NCBI GenBank assembly: GCA_904501775.1
Contig: CAJGCJ010000002.1
Location: forward strand, 1-41,382
Reading direction: 5' to 3'
DNA from: an uncultured Bacteroidaceae bacterium
GTDB lineage: Bacteria; Bacteroidota; Bacteroidia; Bacteroidales; Bacteroidaceae
Length of the DNA: 41,382 bases
Shown: positions 15,947-23,270 of the stretch, in pieces
How positions within the stretch are numbered: position 1 is the stretch's first letter
Layout of the letters: the number at the start of each line of letters is the position of its first letter
Notes under the pieces: model-generated
Database searches by the model: none
What the model saw: the letters and a program-made list of their open reading frames with translations, nothing else
What the model was told of the DNA's origin: nothing
Translations under genes and position numbers: made by a program

Positions 15947-16693
15947 ATGGTTAATGCAAATGAGATGATATTCGGCGTACGCGCCGTATTGGAGGCACTT
16001 GATGCCGGTAAAGAGATTGACAAGATTTTGGTTAAACGCGATATTCAGAGCGAATTGTCGCGCGAACTGTTTGCTGCGCTCAGGGGAAGCACCATCCCTG
16101 TGGTGCGTGTGCCGGTTGAGAAACTCAATCGCATAACACGAAAAAACCATCAAGGCGTGATAGCGTTTGTATCAGCGGTAGAGTATGCGCGTGTTGATAC
16201 GCTTGTCCCTACCTTGTACGAAGAGGGAAAAAACCCATTCCTTGTGCTTCTCGATGGAATTACAGATGTAAGAAATTTCGGCTCTATTGCACGTACATGC
16301 GATTGTGCCGGTGTTGATGCAATAATACTTCCCTCGCACAACAGTGTAACAGTAAATGCTGATGCAGTAAAGACTTCGGCAGGTGCATTGCACACATTGC
16401 CCGTATGTCGCGAGAAGAATATAACCGAAACTCTCCGTTATCTGAAAGAGAGCGGTATAAAGATTGTTTGTGCAACAGAGAAGGGTAAGATACAATATAC
16501 CAAGAGCGATTATACATCTCCTGTCTGTATTGTAATGGGAGCCGAGGATACCGGTATTCCTGTAGAGCATCTGCGTATGTGCGATGAGTGGGTATCTATT
16601 CCTCAATTCGGAAACATCGAATCACTGAATGTGTCGGTAGCGACCGGAGTGTTGTTGTACGAGGCTGTCCGTCAAAGACATTCACAAGATTAA
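15947..16693 (+). CDS. rlmB: 23S rRNA (guanosine-2'-O-)methyltransferase RlmB-type (SpoU/TrmH family)
   Basis: A 248-residue SPOUT methyltransferase. The N-terminal substrate-binding domain (1-~80) begins with IFGVRAVLEAL and contains KNHQGVIAF. The catalytic domain shows the three SpoU motifs: LDGITDVRNFGSIARTC (motif 1 with the catalytic Arg), IVMGAEDTGIP (motif 2) and IPQFGNIESLNVSVATGV (motif 3), which form the knotted S-adenosylmethionine site. E. coli RlmB methylates G2251 of 23S rRNA; this specificity is assumed from family likeness, and another TrmH-type target is possible. The ATG lies one base after the recN stop, so translation is probably coupled. Confidence 0.9.
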   Translation: MVNANEMIFGVRAVLEALDAGKEIDKILVKRDIQSELSRELFAALRGSTIPVVRVPVEKLNRITRKNHQGVIAFVSAVEYARVDTLVPTLYEEGKNPFLVLLDGITDVRNFGSIARTCDCAGVDAIILPSHNSVTVNADAVKTSAGALHTLPVCREKNITETLRYLKESGIKIVCATEKGKIQYTKSDYTSPVCIVMGAEDTGIPVEHLRMCDEWVSIPQFGNIESLNVSVATGVLLYEAVRQRHSQD

Positions 16694-16699
16694 GCGTCC

Positions 16700-18397
16700 A
16701 TGTATACAAGATTATTAGCAGCTGCACTGCTGTTTCTTTTCACAAGCCAACTGTTTGCTGCAAAAGAGCCAAAGGGTGTTGTCAGTGCGCGAAAATCGGT
16801 CGCATCGGTCCTTGTATACAAGGAAGGTGTGCTGCTACGCAGCGGAATAGGTGCCTTTGTGGGCAGTGCTGGCGAGTTGCTTTCGTCTTATTCGCTGTTT
16901 GTCGATGCCGACAGCGCTGTGGTGATAGATGTTGACGGCAAGGTGCGCCCTGTGAAAAGAGTTCTTGGTGCCAATGAACTATACGACTGTATAAAGTTCA
17001 ATGTCGAATGGGATAAAAAGATTAAACCTCTTCAGCTGACAACCGAAGAGATTGCAAAAGGTACCCCATTATATATGGTCTCATACGGCAGAAAGAGCAG
17101 CGGTACAATAGATAGGTTGAATATATCGTCAATAGAAAAGATTGGAAATAGCGCCTATTACTCGTTCACTTATAAGATGCAGGAGAAAAATATCTCTGCG
17201 CCTGTTGTAAATGAGCGGGGCGAGCTTGTCGCTCTTATGCAGTCCTCTGCGCCCGGTGATACAATAAACAGCTATGCGCTTTCGGCAACCATGCCTGCTG
17301 AATTGTTATTGACAACGCTTTCCTATTCAAATCCGGTGTATGACAGAATATTTATACCTCGGGCTTTGCCACAAGATAGAAATGATGCTTTGACGTTGCT
17401 GTACCTGTTGCAAAGCTATTCGCATGGTGAAGAGCGGGATAAATTTATTCTTCCGCTTGCCGACTATATGAAAGCATATCCCGAAAGCTACGAAGGCCAT
17501 CTGTTGTATGCCGAATATCATGCATTGGTCAATGGCTCTTTTGTCGAGGCGCACAATTCGTGGAAACAGGCCCTGAAGGTGACAGGCAAGCCCGATGATG
17601 TCTATTTCAATATGTCGAAAGTATATACTACGGCCGCAGGGATGGCTTCAACGGACGAGCAACAGGCTGAGCGTATTGATACAGCTATTATATATATTGA
17701 AAATGCCATGTCGCATAGCCGTGAGCCTATCTACATAAAGCAGTATGCCGAACTGTTGTATGCCAAAGGGCTGTATGAAAAATCTCTCGAGTGCTATAAG
17801 GAACTTACTGCTACAAATCTTGTAGAGTCGGGAATCTACTATTCAGCTGCTGTGTGTCTTGAATTAATGGAAAGGTTCGATGAGGCTATATGCTATGCCG
17901 ATACTGCCGTTGCGATGTCCGAGCAACTACCCGGTGGCGCAGATATCCTTTATGCCCGTGCGCAGATGAAGCATAGGGTAGGGCTTCATCGTGAGGCTGT
18001 TCTCGACTATAACAAATATGCTGATAAGATGGGCGAGAACCTTGATGCACTCTTCTATTTCAACCGCGAACAGGCCGAATATGACGCGAAAATGTTCCAA
18101 CAGGCCATTGATGACATTGACAAGGCTATAGCCCTGCAACCGGGCTTGCCAATGTTCTACATCGAGAAAGGACGTCTGTGTTATAGAGTCAAACTGTTTG
18201 ATGTTGCAGTTGAGGCTCTTGCTAAGGCTGTTGAAATGGATAATGACAATGCAGACACCCATTATCTGATAGCTCGCTGTTATATGGCTGCTAAAGATTA
18301 TGAATCGGCAAAAGTGAGTATGACAAAAGCCAAAGAGCTGGGGCATTTCGATGCCGAGGCAAAGTTAGGTGAGATAAATAGATTGTTAGCCAAGTAA
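16700..18397 (+). CDS. Exported protease-like (probably inactive) domain plus TPR repeats
   Basis: A 565-residue protein with a signal peptide (MYTRLLAAALLFLFTSQLFA, cleavage after residue 20). Residues ~25-210 follow the outline of a trypsin/HtrA-like domain: GVLLRSGIGAFVGSAGELLSSYSLF where the catalytic His region should be, YDCIKFNV where the Asp lies, and ISAPVVNERGELVALMQ where GNSGGP is expected. None of the three catalytic residues is evident: no His in the first, and no GxSG in the last. Residues ~225-560 are helical TPR repeats, clear at YFNMSKVYTTAAGM, AELLYAKGLYEKSLECY and HYLIARCYMAAKDYESA. It may be a periplasmic scaffold rather than a protease. It lies 6 bases after rlmB and ends the operon at a strong hairpin. 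Confidence 0.8.
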   Translation: MYTRLLAAALLFLFTSQLFAAKEPKGVVSARKSVASVLVYKEGVLLRSGIGAFVGSAGELLSSYSLFVDADSAVVIDVDGKVRPVKRVLGANELYDCIKFNVEWDKKIKPLQLTTEEIAKGTPLYMVSYGRKSSGTIDRLNISSIEKIGNSAYYSFTYKMQEKNISAPVVNERGELVALMQSSAPGDTINSYALSATMPAELLLTTLSYSNPVYDRIFIPRALPQDRNDALTLLYLLQSYSHGEERDKFILPLADYMKAYPESYEGHLLYAEYHALVNGSFVEAHNSWKQALKVTGKPDDVYFNMSKVYTTAAGMASTDEQQAERIDTAIIYIENAMSHSREPIYIKQYAELLYAKGLYEKSLECYKELTATNLVESGIYYSAAVCLELMERFDEAICYADTAVAMSEQLPGGADILYARAQMKHRVGLHREAVLDYNKYADKMGENLDALFYFNREQAEYDAKMFQQAIDDIDKAIALQPGLPMFYIEKGRLCYRVKLFDVAVEALAKAVEMDNDNADTHYLIARCYMAAKDYESAKVSMTKAKELGHFDAEAKLGEINRLLAK

Positions 18398-18412
18398 CTT
18401 ATATATGAATAA

Positions 18413-19723
18413 TCAACTCCTTTGCCATTTGAGGCGAAGGAGTTTTTTTGTCTTCTTGCCTACGCAGTATGGAGCGGCAGGGCGTTCGCCCACCAGCCAC
18501 ACTATGTTTCCGCTATTGTCGGTTACTACAAGCTGTTTCTGTTTCTCTATGAGTGTACGTTTGCGGTCGGTAAGATAGTCGCTTATCAACTTCGAGCCTC
18601 TCATTCCGAACGGTATAAATCGGTCACCTGCTTTGATGTTGCGTATTCTTAATGGCATCTGCAGCGTCTCAAGGTCCAGACTGGCTGTATCGGCGCTCTT
18701 TGGAATCTCACCGTTGAAAACAGTCTCCTCTATATGTAGTGTATATCCGTCGACTACGATGCTTCCCTCCTTGGGCAGCAGCTCTTCAGTCCTGACGTCT
18801 CCCCCCTTTTTGTGTATGATTATCTCATAACGCTCTTTTATCGCCATCCAATTGCTGTTCTCTATCAATGAGCCGTTACCTTCGGCCGAAGTGTACAGAT
18901 TATATACCTGCGTGCTGTTGAATCCCAATGGGGATAGTATTTCGTGCAGCAGTGCCTGTGGTGATATCTCTTCTGACAGTTTGGACAGGTCTATTCTGTT
19001 GCCCTCTTTTACTTTCTCTAGTCCCTTGCCAATTTCCCGGTCGTATACTCTTTCGGCCTGCAATATGTTGTTTGCTGTTCTACACAGGGTATCTGTTATT
19101 GAAGGGTTCAGCTCTTTCAGCAGGGGGATAATCTCAAGGCGCACCTTGTTTCGTTTATAGTCTGGTTTCAGATTTGTGCTGTCTGTCATGTAATCGTAGC
19201 TCTTCTCTGTCATGAAATCCAATATCTCGCTACGTTCCAAACACAGCAACGGACGAATGATATAACCGTTCTTTGGCAGTATACCATGAAGGCCTTTTAT
19301 GCCTGTGCCACGAATCATGTTCAGTAGCATGGTTTCGGCGCAGTCGTCTTTGTGATGTGCCACGGCAATTGCTGCAGCCTTCTCTTTATTGCGTTTTTCT
19401 TCGAAATAAGCGTATCTTAGTTCGCGTGCAGCCATCTCAATTGAGATGGCTTTTTCTTTGGCATATTCCTCTGTGTCAAAGTCGACTACCTCCAACGGCA
19501 CATTAAGGCTTTTGCACAAGCTGCGTACGAACTCCTCGTCGCGCATGCTTTCGTTGCCACGCAAATGGAAATTGCAGTGTACTGCCATACATCTATAACC
19601 AAGATGCAGCAGAATGTGAAGGAGTGCAACAGAATCGGCACCGCCGCTCAGTGCGACAATAACGGTGTCGTTTTCTGTTAAAAGTCCCTCTTTTTTTATG
19701 TACTGTGCGACTTTTTTTATCAT
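18413..19723 (-). CDS. tilS: tRNA(Ile)-lysidine synthase TilS
   Basis: TilS attaches lysine to C34 of the tRNA-Ile with CAU anticodon, changing decoding from AUG to AUA; it is usually essential. The 436-residue protein has the PP-loop SGGADS (26-31) and the family-defining HCNFHLRGNES and HHKDDCAETMLLNMIRGTGIKGLHGI region split over ~122-147. The C-terminal region after ~330 is the substrate-binding TilS C-terminal domain, with RIRNIKAGDRFIPFGM and KKLLRLK at the end. The last ~35 bases of the gene contain the terminator hairpin of the convergent plus-strand operon. It stands divergent from tRNA-Cys. I found no convincing promoter in the ~80 bases upstream. Confidence 0.96.
   Translation of the reverse strand: MIKKVAQYIKKEGLLTENDTVIVALSGGADSVALLHILLHLGYRCMAVHCNFHLRGNESMRDEEFVRSLCKSLNVPLEVVDFDTEEYAKEKAISIEMAARELRYAYFEEKRNKEKAAAIAVAHHKDDCAETMLLNMIRGTGIKGLHGILPKNGYIIRPLLCLERSEILDFMTEKSYDYMTDSTNLKPDYKRNKVRLEIIPLLKELNPSITDTLCRTANNILQAERVYDREIGKGLEKVKEGNRIDLSKLSEEISPQALLHEILSPLGFNSTQVYNLYTSAEGNGSLIENSNWMAIKERYEIIIHKKGGDVRTEELLPKEGSIVVDGYTLHIEETVFNGEIPKSADTASLDLETLQMPLRIRNIKAGDRFIPFGMRGSKLISDYLTDRKRTLIEKQKQLVVTDNSGNIVWLVGERPAAPYCVGKKTKKLLRLKWQRS
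18415..18449 (+). terminator. Intrinsic terminator of the exonuclease-to-TPR operon, inside the 3' end of tilS
   Basis: A 12-bp stem with one G-T pair (18415-18426 with 18433-18444), a 6-base loop and a run of seven T at 18443-18449 form a good plus-strand terminator. It overlaps the final codons of tilS on the other strand, which end with the stop at 18413-18415, so one sequence serves both purposes. Confidence 0.85.
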
Positions 19724-19801
19724 GTGGCAACAATTTGTCTGCTAATATAGGTTATTATGTTCTATTTTTATTGGTTTGCTTCAAAAAAGTGTGCTCTTTT
19801 T

Positions 19802-19833
19802 TTTGCTTTTAAGAAAAAGTGTTCATATCTTTG
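19802..19833 (+). promoter_or_regulatory. Promoter for tRNA-Cys
   Basis: TTTG (19802-19805), a 20-base spacer and TATCTTTG (19826-19833) match the Bacteroidota consensus in full. Transcription would start near 19840, about 20 bases before the mature tRNA 5' end. Confidence 0.75.
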
Positions 19834-19861
19834 CAGTCGCAAAGCAATAGCAGTTGCGCTT

Positions 19862-19933
19862 GGTACCTTGGATGAGTGGCTTAGTCAGCGGTCTGCAAAA
19901 CCGTGTACGGCGGTTCGAATCCGCCAGGTACCT
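19862..19933 (+). tRNA. tRNA-Cys (GCA)
   Basis: The 72-base sequence folds into a complete cloverleaf. The acceptor GGTACCT pairs with AGGTACC, the T arm is GGCGG-TTCGAAT-CCGCC, and the anticodon stem GCGGT/ACCGT (first pair G-T) surrounds the loop CTGCAAA with anticodon GCA. The discriminator base is U, as expected for tRNA-Cys. CCA is not encoded: the next bases are CAA. Confidence 0.97.
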
Positions 19934-19934
19934 C

Positions 19935-19967
19935 AAATGTCCCGAATCAATCGGGGCATTTTTTTTA
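19935..19967 (+). terminator. Terminator after tRNA-Cys
   Basis: An 11-bp stem with one G-T pair (19935-19945 with 19951-19961), a 5-base loop and a run of T to 19966 begin two bases after the mature tRNA end. It should end the tRNA transcript, although some read-through into the gene at 19999 is possible, as I see no separate promoter for it. Confidence 0.85.
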
Positions 19968-19998
19968 TCTCTTTCCCCAAATAGTAATCTTGTAATCA

Positions 19999-20499
19999 AT
20001 GGCCGATAATTTTCTCGAAAAACGTCTGGAGCAGTATAAGGCACAGGCTAAGGGTGCAAGCTCTGTTGCAAAACATAATAATGGGGTGCTGTCTGTGATT
20101 AAGAAGAATTCGGCTGCCTCGATAGATACATCGTTCGCAGTGCGTGACGACCAGCTCAAGACAATTGCGTCGGTGATAGAGGCTTTGCCTCAGTGCAGGG
20201 AACAGTTTGCATTCCACACCGATGTGTCCTATAGTAATACTCTGTCGGCCGGTTGTATAAAAGGAGTACCTCTCAAAGCCCATATTGTAATCTCTTTGAA
20301 AGGGGATTGTGTGGGCGATAATATGTTTGCTCTTGGCATGTTGGCTCAAACCATGCTGATACGTGCAGCAGAGATAGGGCTCAAGGGTGTTGTATATGAC
20401 ATCTCTGCTGAGGACAAGAATATACTCTCCTCTATAGTCGGTGCCCCTGTGCTGCTTGTGCTGGCTTTTGGGCGTGCAGTCTGCTCATATGATAAATAA
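19999..20499 (+). CDS. Small nitroreductase-like protein, likely without a full active site
   Basis: A 166-residue protein. Residues ~1-55 are charged and helical (MADNFLEKRLEQYKAQ). The C-terminal half, with MFALGMLAQTMLIRAAEIGLKGV and VGAPVLLVLAFG split over ~113-160, resembles the dimer-helix and last strand of nitroreductases, where a buried helix is followed by a G-L-G turn and an 'LxLAFG' strand. The N-terminal FMN-binding R-x-S-x-R motif is not visible and the protein is shorter than the usual ~200 residues. A flavoenzyme activity is therefore uncertain; it may be a degenerate or specialised member. It lies alone between tRNA-Cys and a convergent gyrB, with a shared terminator right after its stop. 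Confidence 0.65.
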   Translation: MADNFLEKRLEQYKAQAKGASSVAKHNNGVLSVIKKNSAASIDTSFAVRDDQLKTIASVIEALPQCREQFAFHTDVSYSNTLSAGCIKGVPLKAHIVISLKGDCVGDNMFALGMLAQTMLIRAAEIGLKGVVYDISAEDKNILSSIVGAPVLLVLAFGRAVCSYDK

Positions 20500-20529
20500 C
20501 GCGGCAAGATAATCATCTTGCCGCGTTAT
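20496..20529. terminator. Bidirectional terminator between the nitroreductase-like gene and gyrB
   Basis: A perfect 15-bp stem (20496-20510 with 20515-20529) with a 4-base loop overlaps the stop codon of the plus-strand gene and ends two bases from the gyrB stop. The short AT-rich flanks on both sides fit a hairpin shared by two convergent genes. Confidence 0.85.
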
Positions 20530-20530
20530 A

Positions 20531-22489
20531 TTATGCATCGATATTTGCGTATGTTGCGTTGTTTTCGATGAACTCTCGTCTCAGACCTACATCGTCGCCC
20601 ATCAGCATCGAGAATACATAATCGGCTTCTTGTGCGTCGCGTATTGTCACCTGTTTGAGTGTACGTGTCTCGGGGTCCATTGTGGTTTCCCAAAGCTGTT
20701 TGGGGTTCATCTCTCCAAGACCCTTGTAACGCTGTATGTTTACATCCTTTTCGTTACCGCCGAACTCTTGAATGAATGCATCCTTTTCGTTGTCGTTGTA
20801 ACAGTATCTCTCAATCTTGCCTTTGCTGCACTTGTAAAGAGGAGGCATTGCCATGTAAAGGTAACCGCCTTCGATAATCTCGGGCATGTAGCGATAGAAG
20901 AGTGTCATTATAAGTGTTCCGATGTGTGCACCATCGACGTCGGCATCGGCCATCATAATGATTTTGTGATATCTCAGTTTTTCGATATTAGCCTTCTTGC
21001 TGTCCTCGGGGTCGAGTCCGAAACGTACTCCAAGGGCCTGTATGATGTTATTTACTTCGTCGCTCTCAAATGCCTTGTGCCACATCACCTTCTCTACGTT
21101 CAGAATCTTACCGCGAAGAGGAAGGATTGCCTGGAATGTGTTTTTGCGACCCTGTTTTGCAGAACCGCCTGCCGAGTCTCCCTCGACAAGGAAAAGCTCG
21201 CAGTTTGCGGGATCTTTGTCCGAGCAGTCGGCAAGTTTGCCGGGCATTCCGCTACCGCTCATGGGGCTCTTGCGCTGAACGCTCTCGCGTGCCTTGCGTG
21301 CTGCTATGCGTGCGGTGGCGGCCAGAATTACTTTGTCGACAACCATCTTAGCCTCTTTGGGGTGCTCCTCCAAGTAGTACGAGAGTGCCTCTCCTACTGC
21401 TTGGTCTACTGCGCCTGTTACCTCGTTATTTCCGAGTTTTGTCTTTGTCTGTCCCTCGAACTGGGGCTCTGCCACTTTTACTGATACAATGGCTGTGAGA
21501 CCCTCGCGGAAGTCTTCGCCCGAGATTTCAACCTTTGCCTTCTCGAGTGCCTTTGTGTCATCGGCATATTTCTTCAATGTACGGGTAAGTGCACGGCGGA
21601 AACCGGCAAGGTGTGTACCACCTTCTATTGTATTGATATTGTTGACGTATGAGTGTACATTCTCGCTGTAGCCGTTGTTGTAGATTATGGCTGCCTCTAT
21701 GGGGATGCCCTGTTTCTCGGTGTTCAGGTATATCACATCGTTGATGAGCGGAGTGCGTGATGAATCGATGTAACGTACAAACTCCTTCAAACCTTCGGTC
21801 GAGTAGAATGTATCGTGCTTGTATTCGCCGTTCTCGTTGGCCTCGCGCTTGTCGGTGAGGCTGATTGTGATGCCTGCATTAAGGTATGCAAGTTCTCTTA
21901 GGCGTGTTGCCAGTATCTCGTATTGATATTCTGTTGCGATGAAGATTGTATCATCGGGCTGGAAAGTCTGGCGTGTACCTCTAAGCTCAGTTGTGCCGAT
22001 GCAGTGTACATCCTCAAGCGGCTTTCCGTATGCATAATTCTGCTCATAGTGCTTGCCGTCGCGGAATACTTCGGTTTTCATGTGGCGTGAAAGGGCATTT
22101 ACGCAAGAGACACCTACGCCGTGCAAACCTCCTGATACCTTGTAAGAGTCCTTGTTGAACTTACCGCCGGCATGTAATACGGTCATTACAACCTCGAGGG
22201 CCGATTTGTTCTCCTTTTCGTGCAGGTCTACGGGAATACCGCGTCCGTTGTCCTGTACTGTGATTGAGTTGCCGGGGTTAATGGTTACGTCTATGTGTGT
22301 ACAGTAGCCGGCCATAGCCTCGTCGATAGAGTTGTCTACTACCTCGTAAACAAGATGGTGAAGACCCTTTTCGCTGATATCTCCGATATACATGGCAGGG
22401 CGTTTACGCACCGCCTCAAGACCTTCGAGTACCTGTATGCTGTCGGCTGAATAGCTGGCCGATGAACTGTTTTTCAATTCTTCGCTCAT
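20531..22489 (-). CDS. gyrB: DNA gyrase subunit B
   Basis: GyrB is the ATPase subunit of the type II topoisomerase that introduces negative supercoils. I place the start at the ATG at 22489 (MSEELKNSSSASYSADSIQVLEGLEAVRKRPAMYIG, in two runs), because the longer frame begins upstream of the predicted transcription start. The 652-residue protein shows the GHKL ATPase motifs EVVDNSIDEAMAG, DNGRGIPVD and GGLHGVGVSCVNALS, the TOPRIM region with LVEGDSAGGSAKQGR and MMADADVDGAHI, and the end QRYKGLGEMNPKQLWETTMD. The length is that of the short GyrB lacking the ~165-residue insert of E. coli. ParE is the main alternative, but the TOPRIM wording fits GyrB. gyrA is not here. Confidence 0.96.
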   Translation of the reverse strand: MSEELKNSSSASYSADSIQVLEGLEAVRKRPAMYIGDISEKGLHHLVYEVVDNSIDEAMAGYCTHIDVTINPGNSITVQDNGRGIPVDLHEKENKSALEVVMTVLHAGGKFNKDSYKVSGGLHGVGVSCVNALSRHMKTEVFRDGKHYEQNYAYGKPLEDVHCIGTTELRGTRQTFQPDDTIFIATEYQYEILATRLRELAYLNAGITISLTDKREANENGEYKHDTFYSTEGLKEFVRYIDSSRTPLINDVIYLNTEKQGIPIEAAIIYNNGYSENVHSYVNNINTIEGGTHLAGFRRALTRTLKKYADDTKALEKAKVEISGEDFREGLTAIVSVKVAEPQFEGQTKTKLGNNEVTGAVDQAVGEALSYYLEEHPKEAKMVVDKVILAATARIAARKARESVQRKSPMSGSGMPGKLADCSDKDPANCELFLVEGDSAGGSAKQGRKNTFQAILPLRGKILNVEKVMWHKAFESDEVNNIIQALGVRFGLDPEDSKKANIEKLRYHKIIMMADADVDGAHIGTLIMTLFYRYMPEIIEGGYLYMAMPPLYKCSKGKIERYCYNDNEKDAFIQEFGGNEKDVNIQRYKGLGEMNPKQLWETTMDPETRTLKQVTIRDAQEADYVFSMLMGDDVGLRREFIENNATYANIDA

Positions 22490-22528
22490 ATAGTGTAATG
22501 TGTTATAATCAAACGTTCTAAAAACAGA

Positions 22529-22560
22529 CAAAAATACAAAATAATGGTCTATTATGCAAG
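22529..22560 (-). promoter_or_regulatory. Promoter for gyrB
   Basis: On the minus strand CTTG (22557-22560, one mismatch to TTTG), a 20-base spacer and TATTTTTG (22529-22536) precede gyrB. Transcription would begin near 22522, about 33 bases before the chosen ATG. This supports the shorter gyrB start. Confidence 0.55.
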
Positions 22561-22571
22561 TTATTATGTGT

Positions 22572-22601
22572 AAAAAAAGAAATACCTTAAGGTATTTCTT
22601 T
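22572..22601 (-). terminator. Minus-strand terminator upstream of gyrB
   Basis: The 26-base perfect palindrome at 22576-22601 is followed on the minus strand by further T residues to 22572. It forms a good intrinsic terminator, but no annotated gene ends just before it: rpsT already has its own hairpin 120 bases earlier. It would insulate gyrB or end a small RNA. Confidence 0.75.
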
Positions 22602-22716
22602 GACTGCCTGTATTCTCTTTGTTTAGAATAAGTGGAGCTTGGTTTCTGTTTGTTTGTGGCTGGTCTCAGCGGGGCCTGTCTGCGGCTGTTCTTGCAGCTT
22701 TGATTGGTATATAGAA
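22602..22716 (-). ncRNA. Possible small RNA between two minus-strand terminators
   Basis: About 115 bases lie between the rpsT terminator and the terminator upstream of gyrB. The minus strand of this stretch has no ATG, is more GC-rich in its first half than the flanks, and offers local pairings such as CTGC/GCAG and ATTCT/AGAAT, followed by the strong terminator at 22572-22601. I found no convincing promoter for it, so it could equally be an extended 3' region reached by read-through from rpsT. Treat it as a candidate only. Confidence 0.3.
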
Positions 22717-22742
22717 CAAAAGGCTGGATGAAAATCCAGCCT
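22717..22742 (-). terminator. Terminator of the tRNA-Glu/rpsT transcript
   Basis: A perfect 9-bp stem (22721-22729 with 22734-22742) with a GNRA-like TTTC/GAAA loop is followed on the minus strand by TTTTGTTC. It starts 29 bases after the rpsT stop codon. Confidence 0.8.
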
Positions 22743-22771
22743 CAGATAGGTAAATATATTTGTTTTGAAAT

Positions 22772-23026
22772 TTAGGCTAACTTAGCAATTTTAGCGCACA
22801 AGCCAGACTTGAGGTTTGCAGCCTTGTTCTTGTGGATAAGACCACGCTTAGCCATTCTGTCGAGCATCTTCTGTACCTCGGGGAACTTAGCCAAAGCCTC
22901 TTCCTTGTTGGTTATTGCACGAAGACCACGAACTGCTGAACGCATGTTCTTGCCATAGTAACGGTTTTGCAGATTTCTCTTTTCTGTCTGACGGATTCTC
23001 TTAAGTGATGATTTATGGTTTGCCAT
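22772..23026 (-). CDS. rpsT: 30S ribosomal protein S20
   Basis: An 84-residue basic protein that binds 16S rRNA in the small subunit. It begins MANHKSSLKRIRQTEKRNLQ, with the family's K-S-A-x-KR-like pattern, and ends in a helical RGLIHKNKAANLKSGLCAKI region, typical of S20; length is also standard. It starts 30 bases downstream of tRNA-Glu on the same strand. The only strong promoter nearby lies upstream of that tRNA, so both are probably made as one transcript and separated by tRNA processing. A hairpin terminator follows the stop. Confidence 0.98.
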   Translation of the reverse strand: MANHKSSLKRIRQTEKRNLQNRYYGKNMRSAVRGLRAITNKEEALAKFPEVQKMLDRMAKRGLIHKNKAANLKSGLCAKIAKLA

Positions 23027-23056
23027 CTCTTTATTAATGTTTTATCGTTTTACTTG

Positions 23057-23128
23057 TAGCCCATAGGGGAATCGAACCCCTCTTTCAAGAATGAAAATCT
23101 TGCGTCCTAGCCGATAGACGAATGGGCC
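23057..23128 (-). tRNA. tRNA-Glu (UUC)
   Basis: On the minus strand a 72-base cloverleaf is visible: acceptor GGCCCAT with ATGGGCT (first pair G-U), T arm GAGGGG-TTCGATT-CCCCT, anticodon stem CAAGA/TCTTG around loop TTTTCAT, anticodon TTC, and discriminator A. CCA is not encoded. Sequence blocks such as TTCGTCTATCGGCTAGGAC are typical of bacterial tRNA-Glu. Confidence 0.97.
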
Positions 23129-23183
23129 TTGGTTGAGCCTGTTAAGGCGGGTGGTAAGCACTCTTCTAAGTGCTAAGCGGTTG

Positions 23184-23214
23184 CAAAGGTAATCTTTTTT
23201 TTTAACTTGACAAA
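23184..23214 (-). promoter_or_regulatory. Consensus promoter for tRNA-Glu and rpsT
   Basis: On the minus strand TTTG (23211-23214), a 19-base spacer containing a nine-A run, and TACCTTTG (23184-23191) match the Bacteroidota consensus completely. Transcription would begin near 23177, so a 6-bp hairpin at 23157-23174 would sit at the very 5' end of the precursor RNA, ahead of the tRNA. Confidence 0.8.
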
Positions 23215-23233
23215 GAAATTGATGTTTTTTTTG

Positions 23234-23241
23234 TAGTTTTG
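23234..23241 (+). promoter_or_regulatory. Possible -7 element for recO
   Basis: TAGTTTTG matches TAnnTTTG, but no TTTG is found 19-20 bases upstream. If used, transcription would start near 23248, almost on the ATG at 23253, which favours the downstream ATG at 23271 as the true recO start. Confidence 0.35.
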
Positions 23242-23270
23242 TTCTCTGATTAATGGATTTCACACTCCCT

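Noticed and set aside
20630..21484. Long plus-strand open frame opposite gyrB
   Set aside because: Antisense to a certain gene, Cys-rich, no domain and no promoter; a codon-bias artefact.
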